Source of the DNA: Georgenia thermotolerans
GTDB lineage: Bacteria > Actinomycetota > Actinomycetes > Actinomycetales > Actinomycetaceae
Length of the DNA: 64,000 bases
Direction: 5' to 3'
Assembly: GCF_009193185.1 (NCBI RefSeq)
Contig: NZ_VUKF01000018.1
Location: forward strand, 1 to 64,000
A program made the position numbers and the translations under genes. Below, in pieces: positions 42,115-51,420 of the stretch (position 1 is its first letter; each line of letters begins with the position of its first letter). The notes under the pieces are model-generated. The model saw nothing but the letters and a program-made list of their open reading frames with translations. It did no database searches and was not told where the DNA came from.

Positions 42115-45100
42115 TCAGCTCAGCGCGGCGATCACCGCCTTGGCGTCGCGCACGAGGACCTCGTGGCCGGCCTTGTCGGCGAACCGCTCGAGGGCGCCCA
42201 CGGCCTGGGCGGCGCGGCCGGCGGCCAGGTGCCGCTCGGCCTGGTCGAGCTGGGCGGTCAGCGGCTTGACGGCGCCGACCTCCCCGCGCTCGGCCAGGAG
42301 CCCGAGCAGGGCCCGGACGTCGGCGAGGGACGTCGTCGTCGTGAAGGTCACGGCGGTCTCGGCGGTGTTGCCCGCCGCGTCCGTCGCGGTCGCGACGACG
42401 GTGTGCTCGCCGAGGTCGAGCGTCCACAGCTCCAGGGCGTCGGTGACCGGCGCCCCGTCCACCGTCAGCGTCGTGGCGGCGACGCCGGAGGTGGCGTCCT
42501 CGGCGGCCGCGGCCGGGCGCAGGACGCCCGAGTCGCCGAGCTCGGCGCCGTCCTCGACCCCGCTGATGCTCACCACGGGGGCGGCGGCGTCGATCCGGAC
42601 GCTCAGCGCGATCGGCTCGGAGACGTTGCCCGCGCCGTCGGTCGCCCGGACGAGGGCGGTGTGCTCGCCGTCGCCGCTGATGGCGAAGGTGCCGTAGGTG
42701 GACACCGGCTGCCAGGTCTTCCCGCCGTCGAGGGAGTAGGCCCGCTCGGTGACGGTGCCGTCGTCCACCGCCGTGACCGAGACGGTCACGTCGGCGGTGT
42801 ACCAGCCGTTCTCGCCGGTCGGCTGCGCCGGGTCGAGGGTCGCCTGGACGACCGGGGCGAGCGTGTCCGGCACGTCGCCGGTGCCGACGCCGGCGCCCAC
42901 GAACCGCAGGTAGTCCAGGTCGACGCCGCCGGTGGAGGTGACGTAGAGGGTGTCCGACCCCTCGGGGGCGTCCGCCAGGGTGGCGGCGGCCTGCTGCCAC
43001 CCCTCGCCGCCGCCGAACGCGAGCTCGGCGAAGGGCGCGGCGTCCGCGGCGCCCCAGCGCAGCTGGATGCCGCCCTTGCCCTGGGCCTGGCCGATCACCG
43101 AGTCGACGCCGACGAGGTTCGCCGGGTCGTAGGCGAGGTAGTCGCCCTCGTCGAAGGAGACGACCTTGCGCAGCCCGCTCGCGGACGCGTCGTCGACGAC
43201 CTCGACGCCCTCGAGCCGGTCGGCCCACTCGGCCTCCTGCGTCTTGGGGTTGAACAGGAGCGTGGCCTCGCCCTGGGCGGGCGGGATGTCGCCGTGGCCG
43301 GCGTCGGTGTAGGTCACCACGAGGGTGCCGTAGATGTTCTCGGTCTCGCCGTGCTCCTGGGCGTCGGCCGGGGTGCGGATCGAGAAGGAGCAGCCCGTGC
43401 CCGAGGTGAGCGGGTGGGCGTGCTCGTCGTGGCCCAGGCCGAAGGTCCAGGAGACCCGCCTGCAGTCCGGGCTGGTGCCGTCCTCGGGGTCGTCGACGGA
43501 CACGTTGACGCGGACCGTCTGGCCCCAGTCGAAGAAGGCCCCCTGCGGCACGTCCAGGCTCACGGTCGGCGCGACGTTGCCGACGGTGATGGCCCGGCTG
43601 GTCAGGGCGAAGCGGCCGCCGGCGTCGGTGACCCGCAGGCGGGCGGTGTACTGGCCGGTCTCCGTGTAGGTGTGGGAGGCGGTCACGCCGGTGGCGTCGA
43701 AGGTGCCGTCACCGTCGAAGTCCCACTCGTAGGTCAGCGCGTCACCCTCGGGGTCACGCGAGCCGGAGGCGTCGAAGTCGACCACCAGCGGGGCGTCGCT
43801 GGAGGAGATCGCCGAGGCGGTGAAGCGCGCCTGCGGCGTCTTGTTGCCGGCGGCGAAGTCGACCCGGTACAGGCCGGCGTCGGGGTTCTGACGGAAGAAC
43901 CCGTCGCCGTACTCCAGGACGTACAGCGAGCCGTCCGGCCCGAACTCCATGTCCATGACGTTGTCCCAGATGGGCTGCGCCACGTTGTTCAGGTGCGCGT
44001 TGGGCAGGAAGTTCTCGATGTGGGTGACTTCGCCGTCGTTGGCCAGGTCCGAGGTGAACGCGGCGACGTAGTCCTGGGAGAACTCCGCGAAGAAGGACTT
44101 CCCGTCCCAGTACTCCGGGAACTTCGACGTCGAGGGGTTCTCGGCGTCGTAGCGGTAGACCGGGCCGCCCATGGGCCCCTGGCCCCTGCCGCTGCCGAAG
44201 GCGGTCAGCTCGGGCCAGGGCTGGTGGTCGTCGTCGTCGCCGTACCACAGCTGCGGGGCGGTGGCCGGCGGCAGCTCGCGCAGACCGGTGTTCCAGCGCG
44301 AGTTGTTCTCGGCGCCGGCGTCGCAGTCGAAGAACTCCCGGGGCGTGCCGGTCGCGAAGTCCCACTCGTTGTAGTTGGCGTTCGGGCCGTGGCAGAAGGG
44401 CCAGCCGCCGTTGATCGGCTTGGTGGTCGACTGCCACTCCACGTAGCCCATCGGGCCGCGCTGCGGGTCAGGGACGGCGGAGTCCGGGCCGTAGTCGCCC
44501 CACACCAGCGCGCCGCTCTGGGCGTCGTAGTCGATGCGGAAGGGGTTGCGCACCCCCATGACGTAGATCTCCGGGCGGGTGCCCTCCGTGCCCTCGGGGA
44601 ACAGGTTCCCCGCCGGAATGGTGTAGGAGCCGTCCGCCTGGACGCTGATCCGCAGGATCTTGCCGCGCAGGTCGTTGGTGTTGCCGGGGCCGCGGCGGGC
44701 GTCCAGGCCCGGGTTCATCCCGGGGGCGTCGTTGTTGGGCGCGAACCCGTTGGCGCCGGGGGTGCCGGCGGGGGTGTTGTCACCCGTGGACAGGAACAGG
44801 TTGCCGTCGGCGTCCCAGGCGATGTCAGCCCCGACGTGGCAGCACTGCCCGCGCTGGGCCTCGACCTTGATGATCTTCTGCTCGGTGCTCAGGTCCAGCG
44901 TGCCGCTCTCGGCGTCCCACTGGAACCGGGAGAGCTGGTTGTACCCCAGCCACTGGTTCCAGTACTCCTCGGTCTCCCCCGCGGGCAGGCTGTTGGGCGC
45001 GCTGCCGGCCGGCGTCGTCCGCGGGTAGGGCACCCCGGAGCTGGAGACGCCGTCCATCACCACCGGCGCGTAGACGAGGTAGACCCAGCCGTTCTCGGCG

Positions 45101-45456
45101 AAGTTCGGGTCGAGGGCGACGGTCTGCAGGCCGTCCTCGGAGTTGCGGTACACGTCGAGCGTCGCGGCGACGCGCGTGGTTCCGGTGGCCGGGTCGGTGA
45201 GCCGGACGACGCCGTCGCGGGCGGTGTGCAGCACCTTGCCGTCCGGCATGACGGCGAGGTCGATGGGCTCGCCGGTGTTCTTGGTGAGCAGGATCTTCTC
45301 GTAGTTGTCCCAGTCGAGGGCGACGTCGGCCCCCGGCTCGCTGCCGTGGTCGATGCCGCCGTGCGCGGCGGCCGGGACGGTGACGGCACCGGAGAGCGCC
45401 ACGAGGCCCGCGAGAAGCAGGGCTCGCGAGCGCGTCGGGCGCGCAGGTCTTCTCAT
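42115..45456 (-). CDS. Secreted PQQ-type glucose/sorbosone dehydrogenase with PKD, CBM-like and Ig-like domains
   Basis: A 1113-residue secreted protein. Signal peptide about 1-31 (RALLLAGLVALSGAVTVPAA). Residues about 45-535 are a glucose/sorbosone-dehydrogenase beta-propeller (GEPIDLAVMPDGKVLHTARD, DGLQTVALDPNFAENGWVYL, GNTNDLRGKILRI, MDMEFGPDGSLYVLEYGDGF). Then a PKD domain (about 540-625, YEWDFDGDGTFD), a domain with DPEDGTSPDC (about 635-730), a CBM6-like part (about 740-853), an OmpL47-type domain (AYSLDGGKTWQPV), an Ig-like segment and a helical C-terminus (about 1040-1113). The family oxidises sugars with PQQ and calcium. It is transcribed divergently from the laccase operon; both promoters carry the shared operator. 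Confidence 0.88.
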   Translation of the reverse strand: MRRPARPTRSRALLLAGLVALSGAVTVPAAAHGGIDHGSEPGADVALDWDNYEKILLTKNTGEPIDLAVMPDGKVLHTARDGVVRLTDPATGTTRVAATLDVYRNSEDGLQTVALDPNFAENGWVYLVYAPVVMDGVSSSGVPYPRTTPAGSAPNSLPAGETEEYWNQWLGYNQLSRFQWDAESGTLDLSTEQKIIKVEAQRGQCCHVGADIAWDADGNLFLSTGDNTPAGTPGANGFAPNNDAPGMNPGLDARRGPGNTNDLRGKILRISVQADGSYTIPAGNLFPEGTEGTRPEIYVMGVRNPFRIDYDAQSGALVWGDYGPDSAVPDPQRGPMGYVEWQSTTKPINGGWPFCHGPNANYNEWDFATGTPREFFDCDAGAENNSRWNTGLRELPPATAPQLWYGDDDDHQPWPELTAFGSGRGQGPMGGPVYRYDAENPSTSKFPEYWDGKSFFAEFSQDYVAAFTSDLANDGEVTHIENFLPNAHLNNVAQPIWDNVMDMEFGPDGSLYVLEYGDGFFRQNPDAGLYRVDFAAGNKTPQARFTASAISSSDAPLVVDFDASGSRDPEGDALTYEWDFDGDGTFDATGVTASHTYTETGQYTARLRVTDAGGRFALTSRAITVGNVAPTVSLDVPQGAFFDWGQTVRVNVSVDDPEDGTSPDCRRVSWTFGLGHDEHAHPLTSGTGCSFSIRTPADAQEHGETENIYGTLVVTYTDAGHGDIPPAQGEATLLFNPKTQEAEWADRLEGVEVVDDASASGLRKVVSFDEGDYLAYDPANLVGVDSVIGQAQGKGGIQLRWGAADAAPFAELAFGGGEGWQQAAATLADAPEGSDTLYVTSTGGVDLDYLRFVGAGVGTGDVPDTLAPVVQATLDPAQPTGENGWYTADVTVSVTAVDDGTVTERAYSLDGGKTWQPVSTYGTFAISGDGEHTALVRATDGAGNVSEPIALSVRIDAAAPVVSISGVEDGAELGDSGVLRPAAAAEDATSGVAATTLTVDGAPVTDALELWTLDLGEHTVVATATDAAGNTAETAVTFTTTTSLADVRALLGLLAERGEVGAVKPLTAQLDQAERHLAAGRAAQAVGALERFADKAGHEVLVRDAKAVIAALS

Positions 45457-45665
45457 GCGTTGGTTCCCCCTGTCGGTCGGCCCCGCCGCCCGCCGTCGTC
45501 GGCGGGCCGTGCGGGGTCGGCGTGAGCTGCTGCGACAGCCGTCCGGCGGCGGCTCGCCGGCCCCGGGCCTCTCCCGGTGGGTTCCCGGGTACCCCGGGGC
45601 GCCGGCCCCCCTCCCCGGGCCGGTGGCGGCAATTGCGGACCACCTTGTCCTGTCGCTTGCCGGGA

Positions 45666-45701
45666 ACGTAACGGGGACATCTGTCGTCCGTCAAGCATAA
45701 G
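45666..45701 (-). promoter_or_regulatory. Promoter with CTTATG-N12-CAGATG operator (copy 3), sugar dehydrogenase
   Basis: Minus-strand half-sites CTTATG (45701-45696) and CAGATG (45683-45678) flank TTGACG (45694-45689); TTACGT (45671-45666) follows after 17 bp. This is the least perfect copy. The transcript would have a leader of about 200 bases before ATG 45456. The sequence between this promoter and copy 4 (45702-45900) shows no gene. Confidence 0.65.
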
Positions 45702-45900
45702 TCCGGAGTATGGGCAGCCAAAGACCCGCGACGGGCGTCAGTTGCGGTCCCGCAACGGCCTGACGGGCCGTCCCGGCGCCCGCCCGAGCGGCCGGATCGT
45801 CCCACCGCCGGGGCCTCGGCGGCACCTTCCCGCACTAACTCACCCGTGCCGCGCCGCGGGGGGCACTTGAACCGTCACGCTTTTACGGATCGAGATAGAT

Positions 45901-45936
45901 CTTTTGCTTGACGATCAACAGAAGGGGGCCTACTGT
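45901..45936 (+). promoter_or_regulatory. Promoter with CTTTTG-N12-CAGAAG operator (copy 4), laccase operon
   Basis: CTTTTG (45901-45906) and CAGAAG (45919-45924) flank TTGACG (45908-45913); TACTGT (45931-45936) follows after 17 bp. The leader to ATG 46214 is about 270 bases and contains a short frame at 46078. Confidence 0.7.
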
Positions 45937-46077
45937 CGCCATCGTTCCAGACGATGACGTCCGGTCCATCGATACGGCCAGCCCGTGAGGCTGACCGGCC
46001 CTCCCCCTCGCGATGGTCCGGACCGCGCGCGCCGACGACGGCCCGTGCGGCGTCGTCCCGACACCAGGGGGAGCTCG

Positions 46078-46203
46078 ATGACGACGACCAGGCGTGCCGG
46101 TCGTGTCCTCTTCCACGCCCCCGTGCCAGGGCGGAGCCGCCTCGCCGACGAGGCGCCCGCCGTACCGCAGTCGCCGCCGCGGCGTCGGGCCGGGCGGCCC
46201 TGA
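46078..46203 (+). CDS. Possible 41-residue upstream frame in the laccase leader
   Basis: ATG 46078 has CAGGGGGAG at good spacing and encodes 41 residues beginning [15 protein letters not shown] and ending RRRAGRP, strongly basic and Pro-rich. The stop lies ten bases before the laccase start and overlaps its ribosome-binding region. It may be a translated leader coupling translation to the laccase, or a chance frame. No homology is recognised. Confidence 0.35.
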   Translation: MTTTRRAGRVLFHAPVPGRSRLADEAPAVPQSPPRRRAGRP

Positions 46204-46213
46204 AGGGAGACCC

Positions 46214-47266
46214 ATGACCGCACCAGCTGCCCCCGGCCCGCTCCGGAGGGCGATCTCGCGCCGCTCGATGATGAGAGGAGCGGCCCTCGGCGTCGTCGCG
46301 CCCGCGGCGGCGGCCGCGATCGGCGCGCCCGCCGTGGCCAACCCCGGCAAGGGCCAGGGGGCCGGGCAGGGCGGGGAGACGCGCCGCATCACCATGTACG
46401 CCGAGAAGCTGCCCGGCGGGATGGTCGGCTACGGGCTCGCCCCCGGGAAGGCGACCGTCCCGGGGCCCGTCCTGGAGATGTGGGAGGGCGACACCCTCGA
46501 GATCGAGCTGGTCAACACCACCGACCAGCGGCTCTCGATCCACCCCCACGGCGTCCTCTACAGCACCGACTCCGACGGCAGCCCGTTCAACGCCTCGTTC
46601 AACGAGCCGGGCGAGACACGCACGTACGTGTGGCGCTCCCGCGCGCCCTTCCGGTCCGACGGGCTGTGGATGCCCGGCAGCGCCGGCTACTGGCACTACC
46701 ACGACCACGCCATGGGCACCGACCACGGCACGGGCGGGCTGCGCGCGGGTCTGTACGGCGCCCTGGTGGTGCGCCGCAAGGGCGACCCGCTCCCCGACCG
46801 CCAGTTCACCGTCGTGTTCAACGACATGACGATCAACAACAAGGTGGCCCCCGACACCCCGATGTTCGAGGCCAACCTCGGCGAGCGGGTGGAGTTCATC
46901 GCCATCGGGCACGGCAACACCTTCCACACCTTCCACCTGCACGCCCACCGGTGGGCCAACAACCGGACCGGCATCCTCGAGGGCCCGAACGACCCGAGCC
47001 AGGTCATCGACAACCGGGACCTCAACCCCGGCGACTCCTTCGGCTTCCAGGTCCTGGCCGGCGAGGGCGTCGGGCCCGGGGCGTGGATGTACCACTGCCA
47101 CGTCCAGTTCCACTCCGACGGCGGGATGGCCGGGATCTTCCTGGTGCGCAACGCCGACGGCAGCCTCCCCGAGGGCGCGCAGGAGGCCATCGACGGCTTC
47201 CACGGCGGCGCACACGGGCACCACGCGGCCGGCGACGCCGGCTCGGCAGGACCCACCCACGAGTGA
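46214..47266 (+). CDS. Secreted two-domain multicopper oxidase (small-laccase type)
   Basis: A 350-residue Tat-exported copper oxidase. The signal has [16 protein letters not shown], a twin-arginine motif. The four copper-ligand segments are all present: [32 protein letters not shown] and [14 protein letters not shown], the last giving the type-1 Cys/His/Met and trinuclear His ligands. Two cupredoxin domains with this layout form trimers in known small laccases and nitrite-reductase relatives. A His-rich tail ([12 protein letters not shown]) may bind copper. It reduces oxygen with electrons from phenols or other proteins. It heads the plus-strand operon with the gene at 47277 only 10 bp on. 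Confidence 0.92.
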   Translation: MTAPAAPGPLRRAISRRSMMRGAALGVVAPAAAAAIGAPAVANPGKGQGAGQGGETRRITMYAEKLPGGMVGYGLAPGKATVPGPVLEMWEGDTLEIELVNTTDQRLSIHPHGVLYSTDSDGSPFNASFNEPGETRTYVWRSRAPFRSDGLWMPGSAGYWHYHDHAMGTDHGTGGLRAGLYGALVVRRKGDPLPDRQFTVVFNDMTINNKVAPDTPMFEANLGERVEFIAIGHGNTFHTFHLHAHRWANNRTGILEGPNDPSQVIDNRDLNPGDSFGFQVLAGEGVGPGAWMYHCHVQFHSDGGMAGIFLVRNADGSLPEGAQEAIDGFHGGAHGHHAAGDAGSAGPTHE

Positions 47267-47276
47267 AGGAGGACTG

Positions 47277-50200
47277 ATGCGACGAGATCGTGCAGGGGGC
47301 CACGTCCGGCCCCTCTGGCTGCGCCGCTCCTTGGCGCTGGCCACCGGCGGGACGCTCGCGCTGGGGCTGGCCGCCCCGGCCGTCGGCGCACCACCGGCCG
47401 GCCCACAGCCCGACGCCGCCGGCGGCGCGCCCGCCGTGCTGGTGTTCCACGGCGCGCCCGACCAGCAGGAGGACCCGGTCGCCCGGGCCGCCCAGACCAT
47501 CGAGGAGCTCGGCGCCGACCACGGCCTCGCCGTCGAGACCACCACCGACCCCGCCACGTTCACCGCGGAGAACCTCGACCGCTACCGCGGCGTCGTCTTC
47601 CTCTCCGCCGAGGGCACCGCTCTGAGCGCCGGGCAGGAGGCGGCGCTCAAGGGGTTCGTCAACGACGGCGGGGGTTTCCTCGGCGTGCGGGACGCGGCCC
47701 GGGCCCAGGAGCGCTCGGAGTGGTTCACCGGGCTCATCGGCACCCGCCCGGCCGGCAACCTGCCCGAGCCCGAGAAGGTCGCCGAGGTCACCGCCAGCGG
47801 TAACAACCCGCCCAACGAGGTCGCGGCCAAGCTCGTCGACGGCGACCCGCGCACCAAGTGGCTCACCTTCACCCCCACCGCCACCATCACGCTGCGCCTG
47901 GCCGAGGCCGTCCCCGTCACCCGGTACGCGCTGACCTCCGCCAACGACGCCGCCGGCCGGGACCCGCAGGACTGGACCCTGCAGGGCTCCGCGGACGGCA
48001 AGACCTGGGTGGACCTCGACAAGCGCACCGGCGAGGACTTCCCCGACCGGTTCCAGACACTGGACTACACCTTCGAGAACGACCAGGCCTACGCGCACTA
48101 CCGCCTGGTCATCTCCCGCAACGCCGGGGACGGCCTCACCCAGCTCGCCGAGCTGCAGCTCTTCGGCGCCGCCGCCACCACCGAGCCCGAGCCGGAGATC
48201 ACCGTGCAGAAGACGATCGTCGACGTCGTCGACCGTCAGCACCCGGCCACCAAGGACCTGCCGCTGAACTGGGAGCGCTCGGACCGCTGGATCAACTGGG
48301 ACCCCAACCCGGTGGGCCAGGTGCACACCGTCGCGCAGATCCGCGAGAACCTCTACGACGCCGGCAAGGGCGCCAACGGCCCGTTCCACCCCGTCTCCTG
48401 GTGCCGGGACTACGACGGCGGCCGCTCCTTCTACACCGGCATGGGCGGCACCGCCGACAGCTACGGCGAGGACGGCTTCCGCACCCACCTGCTCGGCGCG
48501 CTGCAGTGGACCACCGGCCTCGTGCGCGGTGACTGCCAGGCCACCATCGCGGCGAACTACACCACCGAGCGGCTCACCGCGACCAACGCCTCGGGCAAGC
48601 TCGACCAGATCGGCGAGCCGCACGGCCTGACCGTCGCTCCCGACGGCACCGTGTTCTACGTCGGCAAGGCCGCGTGCCCGAGCGGGCCGGTCCCGTCGTG
48701 GGACGACCCCGACGTCGGCCTCGGCTGCGGCACCATCCACCAGTGGGACCCCAAGACGGGCAAGGTCACGCTGCTGACCACCCTCGACGTCATGGGCAAC
48801 CGCGGCAGCGGCGACGAGCTGGTGAAGAACGAGGAGGGCCTGCTCGGCATCGTGCCCGACCCCGACTTCGCCGAGAACCACTGGATCTACGTCTACTGGA
48901 TGCCCCACGAGTCCATCGACCGGGAGAAGCGCACCGGCCAGCGGACCGTCTCGCGCTTCACCTACGACCCGGCCGGTCCCACTATCGACCAGGCCAGTCG
49001 CGTGGACCTGCTGAGCTGGACCACGCAGATCCACAGCTGCTGCCACGCCGGCGGCGGCATGGCGTTCGACGACGCGGGCAACCTGTACATCGGCTCCGGC
49101 GACAGCAACTCCTCCGGCGGCTCCCAGGGCTACTCGGGGAACAACTGGACGAAGGAGTACGCCGGCCTGTCCTTCCAGGACGCCCGCCGCACCTCGGGCA
49201 ACACCAACGACCTCAACGGCAAGATCCTGCGGATCCACCCCGAGGACGACGGCAGCTACACCATCCCCGAGGGCAACCTGTTCCCCGAGTCCGAGGACCC
49301 GGGCGACAAGACCCGCCCGGAGATCTACGTCATGGGCGTGCGCAACATCGCCCGCCTCCAGGTCGACGCCGACACCGACTGGCTCACCGCCGGGTGGGTG
49401 GGGCCCGACGCCGGCGCCCCGAGCCCGGAGCTCGGCCCGGCCAAGTACGAGACCGCCACGATCATCACCTCGGCGGGCAACCAGGGCTGGCCCTTCTGCA
49501 TGGGCAACCGGCAGCCTTACCGCGACCGCAGCGACACCGACGCCAGCGTGCTCACCGGCTGGTACGACTGCGACAACCTCAAGAACACCTCGCCGCGCAA
49601 CACCGGCCTGGTGGACCTGCCGCCCGCCCGGGACAACATGATCTGGTACTCCCCCGACGGTGGCGGCCCGGTCTTCCCGCTGCGGGAGGACGGGGTGCCC
49701 ACCTACGAGAAGGCGGACGCCACCTATACCCAGCCGTGGTACCGCGGCGGCGGCCAGGCGATCATGTCCGGGCCCACCTACCGCGCCTCCCAGGTGAACA
49801 AGGACAGCAACGTCGCCTGGCCGTCGTACTGGGAGGGCAAGTGGCTGATCGGCGACCAGTCCAACGCCAACAACCGCGTGGCGGTCACCGTCGACCCCGA
49901 CAAGGTCGAGGAGCAGGGCCCGCCCGCCTTCGCCGAGGACCTGCGCCAGATCATCCGCGGGGGCAACGGCAACGACCGGCTGCAGAGCTGGATGGACGCC
50001 GAGTTCGGCCCGGACGGGGCGCTGTACCTGCTCGACTACGCCGGCGGGTTCTTCAGCCTGCACCCCAACCAGAAGCTGCTGCGGGTGACCTACCAGGGCG
50101 GACCGGCCAGCCCGGCCCCCACCGCCACGGCCACCAGCCTGCAGCACCGGCCGCTGACGGTGGCCTTCACCGGTGAGCGGTCCGGCGGGGTCACCTACGC

Positions 50201-51245
50201 GTGGGACTTCGGCGACGGCGCGACCTCCACCGAGGCGAACCCGCGCCACACCTACGCCAAGGTCGGCACCTACAGCGCCACGCTGACGGTGACCTACGCC
50301 GACGGCGAGAAGGCGTCCACGACCACCAAGGTCACGATCGCCTGCCCGACACCGGACGCCCGCAAGACCGTCTGGCTCGGCGACACCGACACCGGGGTGG
50401 CCAACCACGACCTGGGTGGCTGCACGGTCAACGACCTCATCGACGACGAGGGCACGTGGGCCAACCACGGCGAGTTCGTGACCCACGTCAACGACGTCAT
50501 CGGCCCGCTCGTGGCCGACGGCGTGATCAGCGGCAAGGACAAGGGGAAGATCACCAGCGCCGCCGCCAGGTCCGACATCGGCAAGAAGGGCCACGCCGGC
50601 TACCAGTCCCTCTTCGACGGGACCGCCGCGTCCCTGGCGGGGTGGACCCAGGCACCGGGCGGCCACTTCGAGCTCCAGCCGGACGGCACGCTGCTCTCCC
50701 GCGGCGGCCTCGGGATGCTCTGGTACTCGGGCAAGGAGTTCGGGGACTTCTCCCTCAAGCTCCAGTTCCGCGACGTCTCGCCGGAGGGACGCCACGCCAA
50801 CAGCGGCGTCTTCGCCCGCTTCCCCGACCCGCGCACCCCGGCCGACCAGCGGCCCGAGTGCGCCACGCAGGGCGCGGCGCGGGACTCGCAGGCCTGGGTG
50901 GCGATCTACTGCGGCCACGAGATCCAGATCTACGACGGCGCGACCGGCGAGCCGCAGAAGACCGGCTCGATCTACAACTTCGACCCCGTGGGGCTGAAGG
51001 ACGCCGGCGTGACCGCCAAGGGCGAGTGGAACGACTACGAGGTCCGCGTCGTCGGACAGCGCTACACGATCATCCGTAACGGCGAGGTCATCAACGAGTT
51101 CGACAACGCCAAGGGGATCGCCTCGTCCCGGGCCGGCGACCCGCCGACCGACCTGCGGCAGTTCGCCAGCGGCTTCATCGGGCTGCAGAACCACGGCGAC
51201 AACGACCGCATGGAGTTCCGCAACATCCGCGTGCAGGAGCTCTGA
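47277..51245 (+). CDS. Secreted ThuA / F5-8C / sugar dehydrogenase / PKD / DUF1080 multidomain protein
   Basis: A 1322-residue secreted protein. After a signal peptide (about 1-38) a ThuA-like domain starts (AVLVFHGAPDQQEDPV). It is interrupted at about residues 160-300 by a discoidin F5/8C-type sugar-binding domain (KLVDGDPRTKWLTFTPTATI, DWTLQGSADGKTWVDL) and resumes at about 308 (VDVVDRQHPATKDLPLNW, RSFYTGMGGTADSY). A glucose/sorbosone-dehydrogenase propeller spans about 427-945 (GEPHGLTVAPDGTVFYVGKA, QIHSCCHAGGGMAFDDAGN). A PKD domain (about 949-1022), an 80-residue module shared with the next gene (1023-1103) and a DUF1080 concanavalin-like domain (about 1107-1322, LFDGTAASLAGWTQAPGGHF) complete it. 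DUF1080 members hydrolyse 3-keto-disaccharides. It probably binds, oxidises and cleaves glycosides outside the cell. Confidence 0.9.
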   Translation: MRRDRAGGHVRPLWLRRSLALATGGTLALGLAAPAVGAPPAGPQPDAAGGAPAVLVFHGAPDQQEDPVARAAQTIEELGADHGLAVETTTDPATFTAENLDRYRGVVFLSAEGTALSAGQEAALKGFVNDGGGFLGVRDAARAQERSEWFTGLIGTRPAGNLPEPEKVAEVTASGNNPPNEVAAKLVDGDPRTKWLTFTPTATITLRLAEAVPVTRYALTSANDAAGRDPQDWTLQGSADGKTWVDLDKRTGEDFPDRFQTLDYTFENDQAYAHYRLVISRNAGDGLTQLAELQLFGAAATTEPEPEITVQKTIVDVVDRQHPATKDLPLNWERSDRWINWDPNPVGQVHTVAQIRENLYDAGKGANGPFHPVSWCRDYDGGRSFYTGMGGTADSYGEDGFRTHLLGALQWTTGLVRGDCQATIAANYTTERLTATNASGKLDQIGEPHGLTVAPDGTVFYVGKAACPSGPVPSWDDPDVGLGCGTIHQWDPKTGKVTLLTTLDVMGNRGSGDELVKNEEGLLGIVPDPDFAENHWIYVYWMPHESIDREKRTGQRTVSRFTYDPAGPTIDQASRVDLLSWTTQIHSCCHAGGGMAFDDAGNLYIGSGDSNSSGGSQGYSGNNWTKEYAGLSFQDARRTSGNTNDLNGKILRIHPEDDGSYTIPEGNLFPESEDPGDKTRPEIYVMGVRNIARLQVDADTDWLTAGWVGPDAGAPSPELGPAKYETATIITSAGNQGWPFCMGNRQPYRDRSDTDASVLTGWYDCDNLKNTSPRNTGLVDLPPARDNMIWYSPDGGGPVFPLREDGVPTYEKADATYTQPWYRGGGQAIMSGPTYRASQVNKDSNVAWPSYWEGKWLIGDQSNANNRVAVTVDPDKVEEQGPPAFAEDLRQIIRGGNGNDRLQSWMDAEFGPDGALYLLDYAGGFFSLHPNQKLLRVTYQGGPASPAPTATATSLQHRPLTVAFTGERSGGVTYAWDFGDGATSTEANPRHTYAKVGTYSATLTVTYADGEKASTTTKVTIACPTPDARKTVWLGDTDTGVANHDLGGCTVNDLIDDEGTWANHGEFVTHVNDVIGPLVADGVISGKDKGKITSAAARSDIGKKGHAGYQSLFDGTAASLAGWTQAPGGHFELQPDGTLLSRGGLGMLWYSGKEFGDFSLKLQFRDVSPEGRHANSGVFARFPDPRTPADQRPECATQGAARDSQAWVAIYCGHEIQIYDGATGEPQKTGSIYNFDPVGLKDAGVTAKGEWNDYEVRVVGQRYTIIRNGEVINEFDNAKGIASSRAGDPPTDLRQFASGFIGLQNHGDNDRMEFRNIRVQEL

Positions 51246-51420
51246 GCCCTGGGGGTGGGCCGGTGCGCGTCGGCAGCCGGCCGACGCGCACCGGCCCGCC
51301 CCGCCCCCGACCCGTTCCGGGTCCTCACCCGTCCACGGCCCCCTCCGGGCCTGACCGTCCACGGCCCGCCCCGGGCCTCATCGACACGGCCCGCCTCGGG
51401 CCCCCATCGGAAGGCACACG

